Positions 18,495 to 26,491 of a stretch of 64,000 nucleotides of DNA are shown piece by piece; position 1 is the stretch's first letter, and the number at the start of each line of letters is the position of its first letter. Both the position numbers and the translations under genes were made by a program. The DNA lies in contig ONUF01000001.1 in assembly GCA_900321005.1 (NCBI GenBank), forward strand, positions 62,001-126,000, in the 5' to 3' direction. Origin of the DNA: an uncultured Bacteroidales bacterium. GTDB lineage: Bacteria > Bacteroidota > Bacteroidia > Bacteroidales > Paludibacteraceae. Under the pieces are notes generated by a model that was not told where the DNA came from, searched no databases, and saw only the letters and a program-made list of their open reading frames with translations.

Positions 18495-19962
18495 CGTTCT
18501 TAAAGATCGCTATCTCGTGATAACCGTTCTTCTCGTTATTGGTCTTTGCGCCGTTAGCTACCTCGATCACGAAGTCCGCAAAACGTTTTGCCACTTCCTC
18601 CATCGGCTCGCCTTCGGCGATGACACCGGCGTTGAAATCAATCCAATTCGGTTTGTTCTTATATAGATTGGAATTGGTGGAGATCTTCATCGTCGGCACA
18701 TAAGTGCCAAAAGGTGTACCACGACCGGTGGTGAACAATACCATATGGCATCCGCAGGACGCGAGGGCCGTTGATGCCACCAGGTCATTACCCGGCGCAG
18801 ACAGCAGGTTCAGTCCCTTTACCTGCAGACGCTCGCCGTAAGGCATCACGCCGCGAACCAGCGACTTGCCGCATTTTTGTGTACAACCTAATGCTTTATC
18901 CTCCAGCGTTGAGATACCTCCGGCTTTGTTACCCGGACTTGGATTCTCGCCTACGGGTTCGCCGTGACTCAGGAAATAATCCTTGAAATCGTTAATCAAA
19001 TGTACGGTTTCATCGAACAATTCCTTGTTGGCACAACGGTCCATAAGGATCGTTTCTGCGCCGAACATCTCCGGAACTTCAGTCAATACCGTCGTACCTC
19101 CTTGCGCAACCAGCCAATCACTCAGGCAACCGAGCAGCGGGTTGGCCGTGATTCCGCTGAAACCGTCCGAACCGCCGCACTTCAAACCCACGCGTAACTC
19201 GCTTAAAGGCACCGCTTCGCGTTTGTCATGTTGCGTTTTGGTGTATAATTCACGCAGAATAGGCATGCAGTATTCTACTTCATCGCCCTCAATCTTCTGT
19301 GTCACAACGAATTTTACGCGATCTTCGTCGATTTCACCGCAGAATTCTTTGAAAACATCCGGTTGATTGTTCTCGCATCCGAGGCTCACTACTAATATCG
19401 CTCCTGCGTTCGGATGATGAATCATGTCGCGCAGGATCTTCTTCGTGTTCTCATGATCGTCGCCTAATTGCGAACAACCGTAATTATGCGGGAAAGCAAA
19501 AATATTATCGGCTCCGGTCTCCTGGCGCAAACGCTCTGCGCATTTCTGGATGATACCGTTTACGCAACCGACGGTCGGAATAATCCATACTTCATTACGG
19601 ATTCCTACTTGTCCGTCTTTGCGGCGATAACCCATAAAAGTCCTGTTTTCATCGGGGATATTCAGCACAACATCTTTCGGATGATACTCATATTCCAACA
19701 AACCTGCGAGGTTCGTCTTGATATTGTTCTCGTTCATCCAACTGCCGGCTTGCTTTGCCTCGCGCGCATGACCGATGGGGAAACCGTATTTGATGACGTT
19801 CTCGCCCTCTGCCAAGTCTTTGATGGCTATCTTATGTCCGGCCGGTACGTCCTCAAGAACCTTAATTTGCTTGCCGTCCACTTCGATAACCGCACCTGCG
19901 GACTGCGGTTGTATGGCTACAACCACATTATCCGCAGGATTGATTTTTAGGATATTCGTCAT
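18481..19962 (-). CDS. uxaA: altronate dehydratase
   Basis: Dehydrates D-altronate to 2-keto-3-deoxygluconate in the isomerase pathway of galacturonate breakdown. The 493-residue product has the N-terminal SAF domain (about residues 1-95, with GHKIAIKDLAEGE) and the catalytic galactarate dehydratase/altronate hydrolase domain with GYRRKDGQVGIRNE (about 112-125), NYGCSQLGDDH and KCGGSDGFSG. The frame extends 17 codons further upstream, but the start at 19962 lies 1 bp after the uxaB stop and gives the usual beginning MTNILKINP. Partner of uxaB. Confidence 0.96.
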   Translation of the reverse strand: MTNILKINPADNVVVAIQPQSAGAVIEVDGKQIKVLEDVPAGHKIAIKDLAEGENVIKYGFPIGHAREAKQAGSWMNENNIKTNLAGLLEYEYHPKDVVLNIPDENRTFMGYRRKDGQVGIRNEVWIIPTVGCVNGIIQKCAERLRQETGADNIFAFPHNYGCSQLGDDHENTKKILRDMIHHPNAGAILVVSLGCENNQPDVFKEFCGEIDEDRVKFVVTQKIEGDEVEYCMPILRELYTKTQHDKREAVPLSELRVGLKCGGSDGFSGITANPLLGCLSDWLVAQGGTTVLTEVPEMFGAETILMDRCANKELFDETVHLINDFKDYFLSHGEPVGENPSPGNKAGGISTLEDKALGCTQKCGKSLVRGVMPYGERLQVKGLNLLSAPGNDLVASTALASCGCHMVLFTTGRGTPFGTYVPTMKISTNSNLYKNKPNWIDFNAGVIAEGEPMEEVAKRFADFVIEVANGAKTNNEKNGYHEIAIFKNGVTL

Positions 19963-19963
19963 A

Positions 19964-21451
19964 TTAGAGAATCGTTTTAACAGTTTCGAGCATGCCTTTT
20001 GCTTCGATTTCATCGAGGAATTTCACAACGAGGTCCGTCAGACCCGGAATCTTATTGAGGTCTTCTTTGCTCTCTTTCCAGATCACATCCGTAGCGCCGA
20101 GAACACCTTCTGCTACCTTGCGGTGATCTCCGGTTGCCCAGAGTTGTTTGAGCAGATCCATGATCTCCTGTGCGTCATTCGGCTCGATTGGAGCACCGTC
20201 GGCACGAACACCACCCTTGTAATAGGTGATAATTGCTGCCAAACCGAGAACCAAGCCTTTCGGCAGTTCGCCCTTGCGCTCTAAGTAAACCTTCAGACCC
20301 GGCAGGTCGCGCGTCTCGAATTTCGGGAAGGAGTTCAGCATGATGGAGGTTACCGCGTGATCTACATACGGGTTGTTGAAACGCTCCAAAACGCTCTCGC
20401 CGTACGCCTTCAACTCCTCCTTCGGCAGATTCAAGGTCTCAAGCAACTCGTCGAACATCACTTTGTGGATGTATTTGCCCAATACCTCGTGGTTGCAAGC
20501 ATCGCGAACGATGTTCACGCCACTCAGATAAGTAACAGGACTCAATACCGTGTGCGGACCGTTCAGCAAGGTCACTTTTCGCTCGTGATACGGTTTCTCG
20601 CTCTCGGCAATCAGCACGTTCAATCCTGCCTTGTTAGCGGGGAACTCAGCCTCCAACTCCTCGATACTCATGTTCTCCGGTTTCTCGATAACCCAAAGGT
20701 GGAAAATCTCGGCTTGTACAACGAGGTTGTCGTTATAACCTACCTTCTCCTGAATAGCTGCGATATCCTTGCGCGGGAAGCCAGGAACGATACGGTCAAC
20801 GAGCGTTGCGCATACATAGTTGTATTTCTCAAACCACTCTTTGAAAGCCTTGTAATCTGCTCCGAAGTCATCCTTCCACAACTCGATGTACTTGCGGATG
20901 CAATCCTTCAAGTGGTGGCCGTTCAAGAAAATCAACTCGCACGGCATAAAGATCAGACCCTTCGTCGGATCGCCGTTGAACGTCTTAAAACGGCGGAACA
21001 GCAACTGAACCAACTTGCCTGGATACGAACTTGCCGGGGCGTCAGCGAACTTACAACTCGGATCAAAGGTGATACCGGCTTCGGTCGTGTTTGAAATCAC
21101 AAAACGGATGTCCGGTTGCTCAGCCAAGGCCATGTACGCCCAATTTTGAGTGTACGGGTTCAACGCACGACTGATCACGTCGATACGCTCCAGACTGTTC
21201 ACCGCCTCGCCTTTCAGACGACCTTGCAGATTCACATGGTACAAGCAGTCCTGACCGTTGAGCCACTCTACCATACCTTTTTCAATCGGCTGAACAACAA
21301 CCACCGAGCCGTTGAAGTTCGTCTTGGCATTCATGTTCCATACGATCCAATCGACGAATGCGCGAAGGAAATTACCCTCACCAAACTGGATGATTCTCTC
21401 GGGAGCTACGCTCTTCGGAGCGGTCCACTTGTTTAAAGCTTTTTTTGCCAT
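19964..21451 (-). CDS. uxaB: tagaturonate reductase (altronate oxidoreductase)
   Basis: NADH-dependent reduction of D-tagaturonate to D-altronate, the step before UxaA. The 495-residue product belongs to the mannitol dehydrogenase family: N-terminal Rossmann region with RIIQFGEGNFLRAFVDW (about residues 19-35), central region with GPHTVLSPVTYLSG and the C-terminal helical domain. First gene of the minus-strand operon, with a promoter at 21503-21534. The isomerase (uxaC) and the kdg genes are not in the window. Pairs functionally with the pectate-lyase-type protein at 42459-50903, although not co-transcribed with it. Confidence 0.95.
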   Translation of the reverse strand: MAKKALNKWTAPKSVAPERIIQFGEGNFLRAFVDWIVWNMNAKTNFNGSVVVVQPIEKGMVEWLNGQDCLYHVNLQGRLKGEAVNSLERIDVISRALNPYTQNWAYMALAEQPDIRFVISNTTEAGITFDPSCKFADAPASSYPGKLVQLLFRRFKTFNGDPTKGLIFMPCELIFLNGHHLKDCIRKYIELWKDDFGADYKAFKEWFEKYNYVCATLVDRIVPGFPRKDIAAIQEKVGYNDNLVVQAEIFHLWVIEKPENMSIEELEAEFPANKAGLNVLIAESEKPYHERKVTLLNGPHTVLSPVTYLSGVNIVRDACNHEVLGKYIHKVMFDELLETLNLPKEELKAYGESVLERFNNPYVDHAVTSIMLNSFPKFETRDLPGLKVYLERKGELPKGLVLGLAAIITYYKGGVRADGAPIEPNDAQEIMDLLKQLWATGDHRKVAEGVLGATDVIWKESKEDLNKIPGLTDLVVKFLDEIEAKGMLETVKTIL

Positions 21452-21502
21452 AATGTAATAGATTTTATAGTTGTTTTTTGTAGTGCGTCATAATTTGCGC
21501 TG

Positions 21503-21534
21503 CAAATTTACACAAAAAAAATGACATACGCAAG
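21503..21534 (-). promoter_or_regulatory. Bacteroidota-type promoter of the uxaB operon
   Basis: Minus strand: CTTG (21534-21531), 20 nt, TAAATTTG (21510-21503), about 50 bp before the uxaB start. It lies back to back with the plus-strand promoter at 21571. Confidence 0.7.
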
Positions 21535-21570
21535 AGAAGAATTGCTTTTTTTACAAAAGTTGTCAAAAAA

Positions 21571-21602
21571 TTTGCACAATTCAAAAAAATGCAGTACTTT
21601 TG
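21571..21602 (+). promoter_or_regulatory. Bacteroidota-type promoter of the lipoprotein gene
   Basis: TTTG (21571-21574), 20 nt, TACTTTTG (21595-21602). The start codon follows 8 bp after the box, so the leader is very short or absent. Confidence 0.8.
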
Positions 21603-21610
21603 CAAGCGTT

Positions 21611-22072
21611 ATGAAGCATACATTCTTATTTTTGTGCGCATTCGCGCTGTTGGCTTGCAACAGACCCTCGCGCGTCGAGCAATATAAGGCCGACAAACAT
21701 AGGTCGGATAGTATTCATTTGGTGGAACAGACGACAAGTCTGGCCTATTATCAATCCCAATTGGAGTCTTTGATGCCCAAGGCAGATAGCCTGTTGCCGT
21801 ACTTCAAGTATGAAAAAAACGAGAAATATCAGGACTATGGATACTATGTGGTGAACGGAAAACAAGGACTTCGTGTCAAAGTCCGGGATGACGGAAAAGA
21901 ACCGATACTTTTGTATCGCGACGGCAAACGGCTGGAGACAACCGACGATCCGGTTTATGAGCGTGCGGAGCACCTTCGAATCGTAATAGCCGACATCAGA
22001 GAATGCGAAAAACGCATCGCACGCACTTCGCTCGAGGTGCAAAAATATGAGAAAAGATTACAAAAGCAATAA
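21611..22072 (+). CDS. predicted lipoprotein, unknown function
   Basis: A 153-residue protein with a lipoprotein signal (MKHTFLFLCAFALLACN, lipidation Cys at residue 17) and a charged, helix-rich body ending in a coiled-coil-like stretch (ADIRECEKRIARTSLEVQKYEKRLQ). No known domain is recognised. The start at 21611 is chosen over longer forms because it gives a perfect lipobox and follows the promoter. It is the first plus-strand gene of the cluster, and the next gene has its own promoter. Confidence 0.8.
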   Translation: MKHTFLFLCAFALLACNRPSRVEQYKADKHRSDSIHLVEQTTSLAYYQSQLESLMPKADSLLPYFKYEKNEKYQDYGYYVVNGKQGLRVKVRDDGKEPILLYRDGKRLETTDDPVYERAEHLRIVIADIRECEKRIARTSLEVQKYEKRLQKQ

Positions 22073-22076
22073 AATA

Positions 22077-22108
22077 TTTGCATATTTGCAAAATATTTTG
22101 TAATTTTG
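22077..22108 (+). promoter_or_regulatory. Bacteroidota-type promoter of the SRPBCC-psd-deoC operon
   Basis: TTTG (22077-22080), 20 nt, TAATTTTG (22101-22108), 24 bp before the start of the SRPBCC gene. Confidence 0.8.
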
Positions 22109-22131
22109 CGCCGCAAAATATGTGTTGACTT

Positions 22132-22563
22132 ATGTCTGAGAGTAAATACGAAAGTAAAATTACCTCCGCTCCTTGTTCTGCTTCGCAGATTTATCGCGTG
22201 CTGAGCAACTTGGAGAATCTGGAGCGCGTTCGGCAGTTTATCCCGCAAGATAAAGTGCAGGAGATGGAAATTAGTGCCGACCGGGTGCGAATGAAAGTGG
22301 ATGGATTGGCGCAGAAAATTACCATCGCCATCGTGGATCGCATCGAGAACGATACGGTAAAGTTCGGCGCGGAAGGAATACCGATGGATGCGAACTTCTG
22401 GATCCAACTCAAAGAAGTGAGTCCTACGGATACGCGTATCAAATTGACCGTGAAGGCCGACATCCCCTTTATGTTCAAGATGATGGTAGATAAAAAACTG
22501 CAACAGGGATTGGACCAAGCGGCAGACATGCTCGCCCGGTTCCCCTATAGTCAATGGAGTTGA
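22132..22563 (+). CDS. SRPBCC (START-like) superfamily protein
   Basis: A 143-residue protein with the length and pattern of the SRPBCC helix-grip fold: N-terminal strand and helix (APCSASQIYRVLSNLENLER), a run of beta strands (VQEMEISADRVRMKVDG, KITIAIVDRIENDTVKFGAEG) and a long C-terminal helix (MMVDKKLQQGLDQAADML). Such proteins hold hydrophobic ligands or assist assembly of membrane components. Overlap or near-contact with psd (phosphatidylserine decarboxylase) hints at a lipid link, which is inference. Confidence 0.8.
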   Translation: MSESKYESKITSAPCSASQIYRVLSNLENLERVRQFIPQDKVQEMEISADRVRMKVDGLAQKITIAIVDRIENDTVKFGAEGIPMDANFWIQLKEVSPTDTRIKLTVKADIPFMFKMMVDKKLQQGLDQAADMLARFPYSQWS

Positions 22564-22565
22564 AT

Positions 22566-23267
22566 ATGAAAAAACCTCGCATACACAAAGAAGGACGCGG
22601 CTTAATTGTGGGTACCGTGCTGCTCCTGTTTATCATCAATGTACCTATTTATCTCTTTGTTCATCCGCATTGGGTATTTGGAATCACGCTCATCCTCACG
22701 GCGATGCTGTTGGTGTTCGTGACCTATTTCTTCCGCAACCCCGTGCGCGTGCTGGAGATAGATGACCCTAATTTTATTATCGCGCCCGCGGACGGGCGTA
22801 TAGTGGTCGTAGAACCGACGGAAGAGAACGAGTTCTTCCATGAGCGCAAACTCCAAGTGTCCATCTTCATGTCGCCCTTTAATGTGCATGCCAACTGGTA
22901 TCCGATCGAAGGAACAGTCCTCGTGTCCGAGCATCAGAAAGGGCATCACAGAGGCGCGTGGCTTCCCAAGTCCAGCACGGAGAACGAGCGCTCGCTTGTA
23001 GTCATCGAGACGCCGTCTAAAGTGCAGATAGCTGTTCGTCAGGTTGCCGGCGCTATGGCACGTCGTATCGTGACATACGCCAAACCCGGTCATCAGGCGC
23101 ACCGAAACACCCACCTCGGGTTTATCAAACTCGGCTCGCGCGTGGACATGTACCTGCCGGTCAATACGGAGATGTTCGTTACGGTAGGTGAAGCCGTGCG
23201 AGGCAACGAAACCGTCATCGGACGCCTCCAGGATGATCCGACCATTAACACCAACGAAGAAGTTTAA
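22566..23267 (+). CDS. psd: phosphatidylserine decarboxylase
   Basis: Converts phosphatidylserine to phosphatidylethanolamine at the inner membrane. About 233 residues, with two N-terminal membrane segments (about 13-30 and 36-53), the motif PADGRIVVVE (about residues 74-83), MSPFNVHANWYP, and the C-terminal autoprocessing site LGSR near residue 203, where the pyruvoyl group forms. This is the short Psd type found in Bacteroidota. Start uncertain: ATG at 22566 lies 2 bp after the previous stop; ATG at 22554 overlaps it by 10 bp. Confidence 0.94.
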   Translation: MKKPRIHKEGRGLIVGTVLLLFIINVPIYLFVHPHWVFGITLILTAMLLVFVTYFFRNPVRVLEIDDPNFIIAPADGRIVVVEPTEENEFFHERKLQVSIFMSPFNVHANWYPIEGTVLVSEHQKGHHRGAWLPKSSTENERSLVVIETPSKVQIAVRQVAGAMARRIVTYAKPGHQAHRNTHLGFIKLGSRVDMYLPVNTEMFVTVGEAVRGNETVIGRLQDDPTINTNEEV

Positions 23268-23286
23268 CCATTAAAATACCAGAAGT

Positions 23287-24165
23287 ATGAATTTTGAAGA
23301 ATTATTTGCGCAGTATCCCTGCCCGTTTACCGATGAGCAAGTAAAAGCTCAAGTGGCTGACATCGAAGCAAAACATTTTGCCGAGAATAACAATGTCGAG
23401 GTATGGAAAGAATGCCTCCACCAGATTGACTACACGACTCTGAGCGCAGACGATACGATCGCAAAAGTAGAGTTCATGGCCAACGCAGTCAATACTTTCG
23501 AACAGAAGTTCCCGGGCGTGCCCAATGTAGCAGCCATCTGCGTTTATCCCGCTATGGCGGAGTTCGTGCGCAAAGCACTTAAAGACCCGAATTTCAATAT
23601 CGCTTGCTGCTGTGCAGGCTTCCCTGCTGCGCAGACCTTCCCGGAGATCAAAGTAGCTGAGACCGCTCTCGCGCTCAAAGCCGGCGCAACCGAAGTGGAC
23701 ATCGTCCTCTCTGTAGGTAAATTCCTCGAGGGCCGTTACCAAGAATGTTTCGATGAAATCGCGGAAATCAAAGCCGTTTGTGGCGAACACCACCTCAAAG
23801 TAATCCTCGAGACCGGTTTGCTCAAAACAGCAGAGAATATCTGGAAAGCATCTATCCTCTCCATGGCTGCAGGTTGCGACTTCATCAAAACCTCTACCGG
23901 AAAGATCAGCGTCAACGCTACGCCGGAAGCTACTTTCATCATGTGCCACGCCATCAAGGCTTGGAAAGAGAAAGCAGGCATCAAGATGGGTTACAAACCC
24001 GCAGGTGGTGTGTCAACAACCGACGAGGCAGTACAACACTTCACGTTGGTAAAGGAAATATTAGGCGAAGAGTGGCTTAACAACGAGTCGTTCCGTTTCG
24101 GTGCTTCCCGTCTCGCCAATAACCTCCTTTCCTCTATTGTAGGCAAAGAAACAAAACATTTCTAA
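23287..24165 (+). CDS. deoC: deoxyribose-phosphate aldolase
   Basis: Splits 2-deoxyribose 5-phosphate into glyceraldehyde 3-phosphate and acetaldehyde in deoxynucleoside salvage. The 292-residue product is a TIM barrel with the Schiff-base lysine in DFIKTSTGK (about residues 198-206), the active-site Asp in EVDIVLSVG (about 137-145) and the second Lys in GYKPAGG. Length matches the longer DeoC type found in Bacteroidota. It sits in the middle of the plus-strand operon, 19 bp after psd. Confidence 0.96.
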   Translation: MNFEELFAQYPCPFTDEQVKAQVADIEAKHFAENNNVEVWKECLHQIDYTTLSADDTIAKVEFMANAVNTFEQKFPGVPNVAAICVYPAMAEFVRKALKDPNFNIACCCAGFPAAQTFPEIKVAETALALKAGATEVDIVLSVGKFLEGRYQECFDEIAEIKAVCGEHHLKVILETGLLKTAENIWKASILSMAAGCDFIKTSTGKISVNATPEATFIMCHAIKAWKEKAGIKMGYKPAGGVSTTDEAVQHFTLVKEILGEEWLNNESFRFGASRLANNLLSSIVGKETKHF

Positions 24166-24175
24166 AGAGAAATTA

Positions 24176-26491
24176 ATGAATAAGATTCTATCTAAACGAT
24201 TCTTCTCGGACAATGTAGCGGAGCTCGTAGTGGAAGCTCCGCTCATTGCGCGTAGCCGTAGGGCCGGCCATTTTGTCATCATCCGTGTGGATGCCAACTC
24301 CGAGCGTATCCCTCTGACCATTTCGGCTGCCGATATCGAACGCGGAACAATCACCCTTGTGGTTCAACAAATCGGCGTGTCCACGCGTAAATTGCTGGCA
24401 CTCAACCCCGGTGATTCGCTCCACGACATCGTCGGACCGCTCGGCCGCGCGACACGCATTGAGAAATACGGCACAGTCGTTTGCGCCTGCGGCGGAGTAG
24501 GCGCAGCGCCGATGCTGCCTATCGCCGAAGCCCTCAAGAAAGCGGGCAACCGTGTCATCACCGTTCTGGCGGCTCGTAACAAAGATCTCCTTATTCTCCG
24601 CAACGAACTTGCACAGTGGTCCGACGAGGTCATCATCATGACGGACGACGGTTCGGCCGGTCAGCAAGGCGTGGTGACGGTAGGTGTCGAGCAGGTCATC
24701 AACCGTGAACCGGTACATAAATGTATCACCATCGGTCCGGCGATCATGATGAAGTTCGTGGCGCTGACAACGGCCAAGTATAATATCCCGACGGAAGCAT
24801 CGCTCAACACCATCATGGTGGATGGTACGGGCATGTGCGGCGCGTGTCGTGTGACCCTAGGCGGTAAGACGAAGTTCGTCTGCGTCGATGGACCTGAGTT
24901 CGATGCCCATGGTGTTGATTGGGATGAGATGCTCAGCCGAATGCGTGCATTTAAGGCCGAAGAAACCGAAGCCCTAAACGCCTATTTGGCTGACCCTAAA
25001 ATCAGCAGTACACCGACGGTCAGCCGACGGTCAACCGACAGTCAAAGCCAAGGTGAGGCTTCTATAAGGCCGGTAGAACCCTTCGAGGGAAAACCCAAAG
25101 ACCGCGTAGCGATACCCCGTGTGCAGATGCCGGAATTGCGTCCGGAAGTGCGCGTCAAATCGCTTCACGAAGAAGTCAACCAAGGTCTGACTTTCGAACA
25201 GGCTATCACCGAGTCCCATCGTTGTCTCAACTGTAAGAATCCGACTTGCGTACAAGGTTGTCCGGTCAATATCAACATTCCGGGTTTCATCAAGACCCTC
25301 GAGACCGGAGATATCCTTGGCGCTGCGGCGGTCATCAAAGAGTCATCTTCTCTGCCCGCAGTCTGCGGCCGCGTTTGTCCGCAAGAGAAACAATGTGAGT
25401 CGCAATGTATCCATCTCAAGATGGGCCACCCTGCCGTAGCTATCGGATACCTTGAGCGTTTCTGTGCCGACTTCGCCAACAATCATCAATCACCAATTAG
25501 CAATCATCAATCGCCTACCGGCGCGAAAATCGCCGTGGTCGGCTCCGGCCCTGCCGGTCTTACCTTTGCTGGAGATGCCGCCAAATACGGTTATGAGGTA
25601 CATGTCTTCGAAGCACTCCACGAAATTGGTGGCGTCCTCAAATACGGTATTCCGGAGTTCCGTCTTCCGAACGCAATCGTGGACACGGAGATAGACGGTC
25701 TGCGTGCGCTTGGCGTACAATTCCATACCGATACAATCATCGGCAAGACCATCTCTGTCAAAGAACTCGAAGAACAAGGATTCAAGGGAATCTTTGTCGG
25801 TTCAGGCGCAGGTCTGCCGCGATTCATGAACATCCCGGGAGAGAACCTCAACGGCGTCATGTCGTGCAACGAGTACCTGACGCGCGTCAACCTCATGGAC
25901 GCTTCCAACCCGGCAACCGACACACCGCTTCTCTACGGCAAGAATGTAGCCATCATCGGTGGTGGTAACACCGCGATGGATGCTGTCCGTACGGCAAAAC
26001 GCTTGGGCGCAGAGCACGCAATAATTATCTACCGCCGCTCCGAAGAAGAGATGCCGGCGCGTATCGAAGAGGTACATCACGCCAAACAGGAAGGTATCGA
26101 ATTCATGACGCTCCATAACCCCATCGAGTACCATGCCGACGAGAACGGCCGTGTGAAAGAAGCCGTCCTCCAAGTGATGGAACTCGGCGAACCCGACGAA
26201 TCTGGTCGTCGCAGTCCGGTACCCGTAGAAGGCAAGACCGTCACGATACCCGTTGACTTGGTCGTTGTAGCTGTCGGCGTCAGTCCGAACCCGCTTATCC
26301 CGTCTTCTGTAGAAGGTCTCGAGATTAGCAAGAAAGGAACGATCGTTGTCAACGAAGGTATGCAATCGGCTATCCCGACCATCTTCGCCGGAGGCGATAT
26401 CGTTCGTGGAGGCGCAACCGTCATCCTCGCGATGTCGGATGGCCGCAAAGCAGCGAAAGCCATGCATGAATACCTGAGTAATAAGGAGTGA
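24176..26491 (+). CDS. fusion of DHOD-B/NAD-binding flavoprotein subunit and NADPH-dependent glutamate synthase small subunit
   Basis: A 771-residue two-part enzyme. Residues about 1-280 resemble the PyrK/sulfide dehydrogenase/NfnA type: FAD site around RIPLTIS, NAD site GGVGAAPMLPIAEAL (about 104-118) and a 2Fe-2S cluster with Cys in GTGMCGACRVTLGG and KFVCVDGP. Residues about 340-771 are the GltD/NfnB type: two 4Fe-4S cysteine sets (CLNCKNPTCVQGCP, AVCGRVCPQEKQCESQC), FAD site GSGPAGLTF and NADPH site GGGNTAMDAV. The product may be an electron-bifurcating NADH-dependent ferredoxin:NADP oxidoreductase or act in glutamate synthesis; the sequence cannot decide. Such fusions are standard in Bacteroidales. 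Both interdomain linkers are made of short tandem repeats. Confidence 0.93.
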   Translation: MNKILSKRFFSDNVAELVVEAPLIARSRRAGHFVIIRVDANSERIPLTISAADIERGTITLVVQQIGVSTRKLLALNPGDSLHDIVGPLGRATRIEKYGTVVCACGGVGAAPMLPIAEALKKAGNRVITVLAARNKDLLILRNELAQWSDEVIIMTDDGSAGQQGVVTVGVEQVINREPVHKCITIGPAIMMKFVALTTAKYNIPTEASLNTIMVDGTGMCGACRVTLGGKTKFVCVDGPEFDAHGVDWDEMLSRMRAFKAEETEALNAYLADPKISSTPTVSRRSTDSQSQGEASIRPVEPFEGKPKDRVAIPRVQMPELRPEVRVKSLHEEVNQGLTFEQAITESHRCLNCKNPTCVQGCPVNINIPGFIKTLETGDILGAAAVIKESSSLPAVCGRVCPQEKQCESQCIHLKMGHPAVAIGYLERFCADFANNHQSPISNHQSPTGAKIAVVGSGPAGLTFAGDAAKYGYEVHVFEALHEIGGVLKYGIPEFRLPNAIVDTEIDGLRALGVQFHTDTIIGKTISVKELEEQGFKGIFVGSGAGLPRFMNIPGENLNGVMSCNEYLTRVNLMDASNPATDTPLLYGKNVAIIGGGNTAMDAVRTAKRLGAEHAIIIYRRSEEEMPARIEEVHHAKQEGIEFMTLHNPIEYHADENGRVKEAVLQVMELGEPDESGRRSPVPVEGKTVTIPVDLVVVAVGVSPNPLIPSSVEGLEISKKGTIVVNEGMQSAIPTIFAGGDIVRGGATVILAMSDGRKAAKAMHEYLSNKE
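25013..25045 (+). repeat. three 11-bp tandem units inside the fusion gene linker
   Basis: CCGACGGTCAG, CCGACGGTCAA, CCGACAGTCAA: exactly 33 bp, so the frame is kept. They encode the serine- and arginine-rich linker between the two halves of the enzyme. Confidence 0.85.
25480..25514 (+). repeat. five heptameric units inside the fusion gene linker
   Basis: CAATCAT, CAATCAC, CAATTAG, CAATCAT, CAATCGC, translated as NHQSPISNHQSP. The array lies between the second 4Fe-4S domain and the FAD-binding GSGPAGL motif. The unit type is the one seen between genes at 1924, 30909 and 36197. Confidence 0.85.

Noticed and set aside
26488-26490. Sequencing error at the dacB start because no ATG is present
   Set aside because: A GTG start overlapping the previous stop (GTGA) is normal in this tightly packed operon, and the product begins with a plausible leader.
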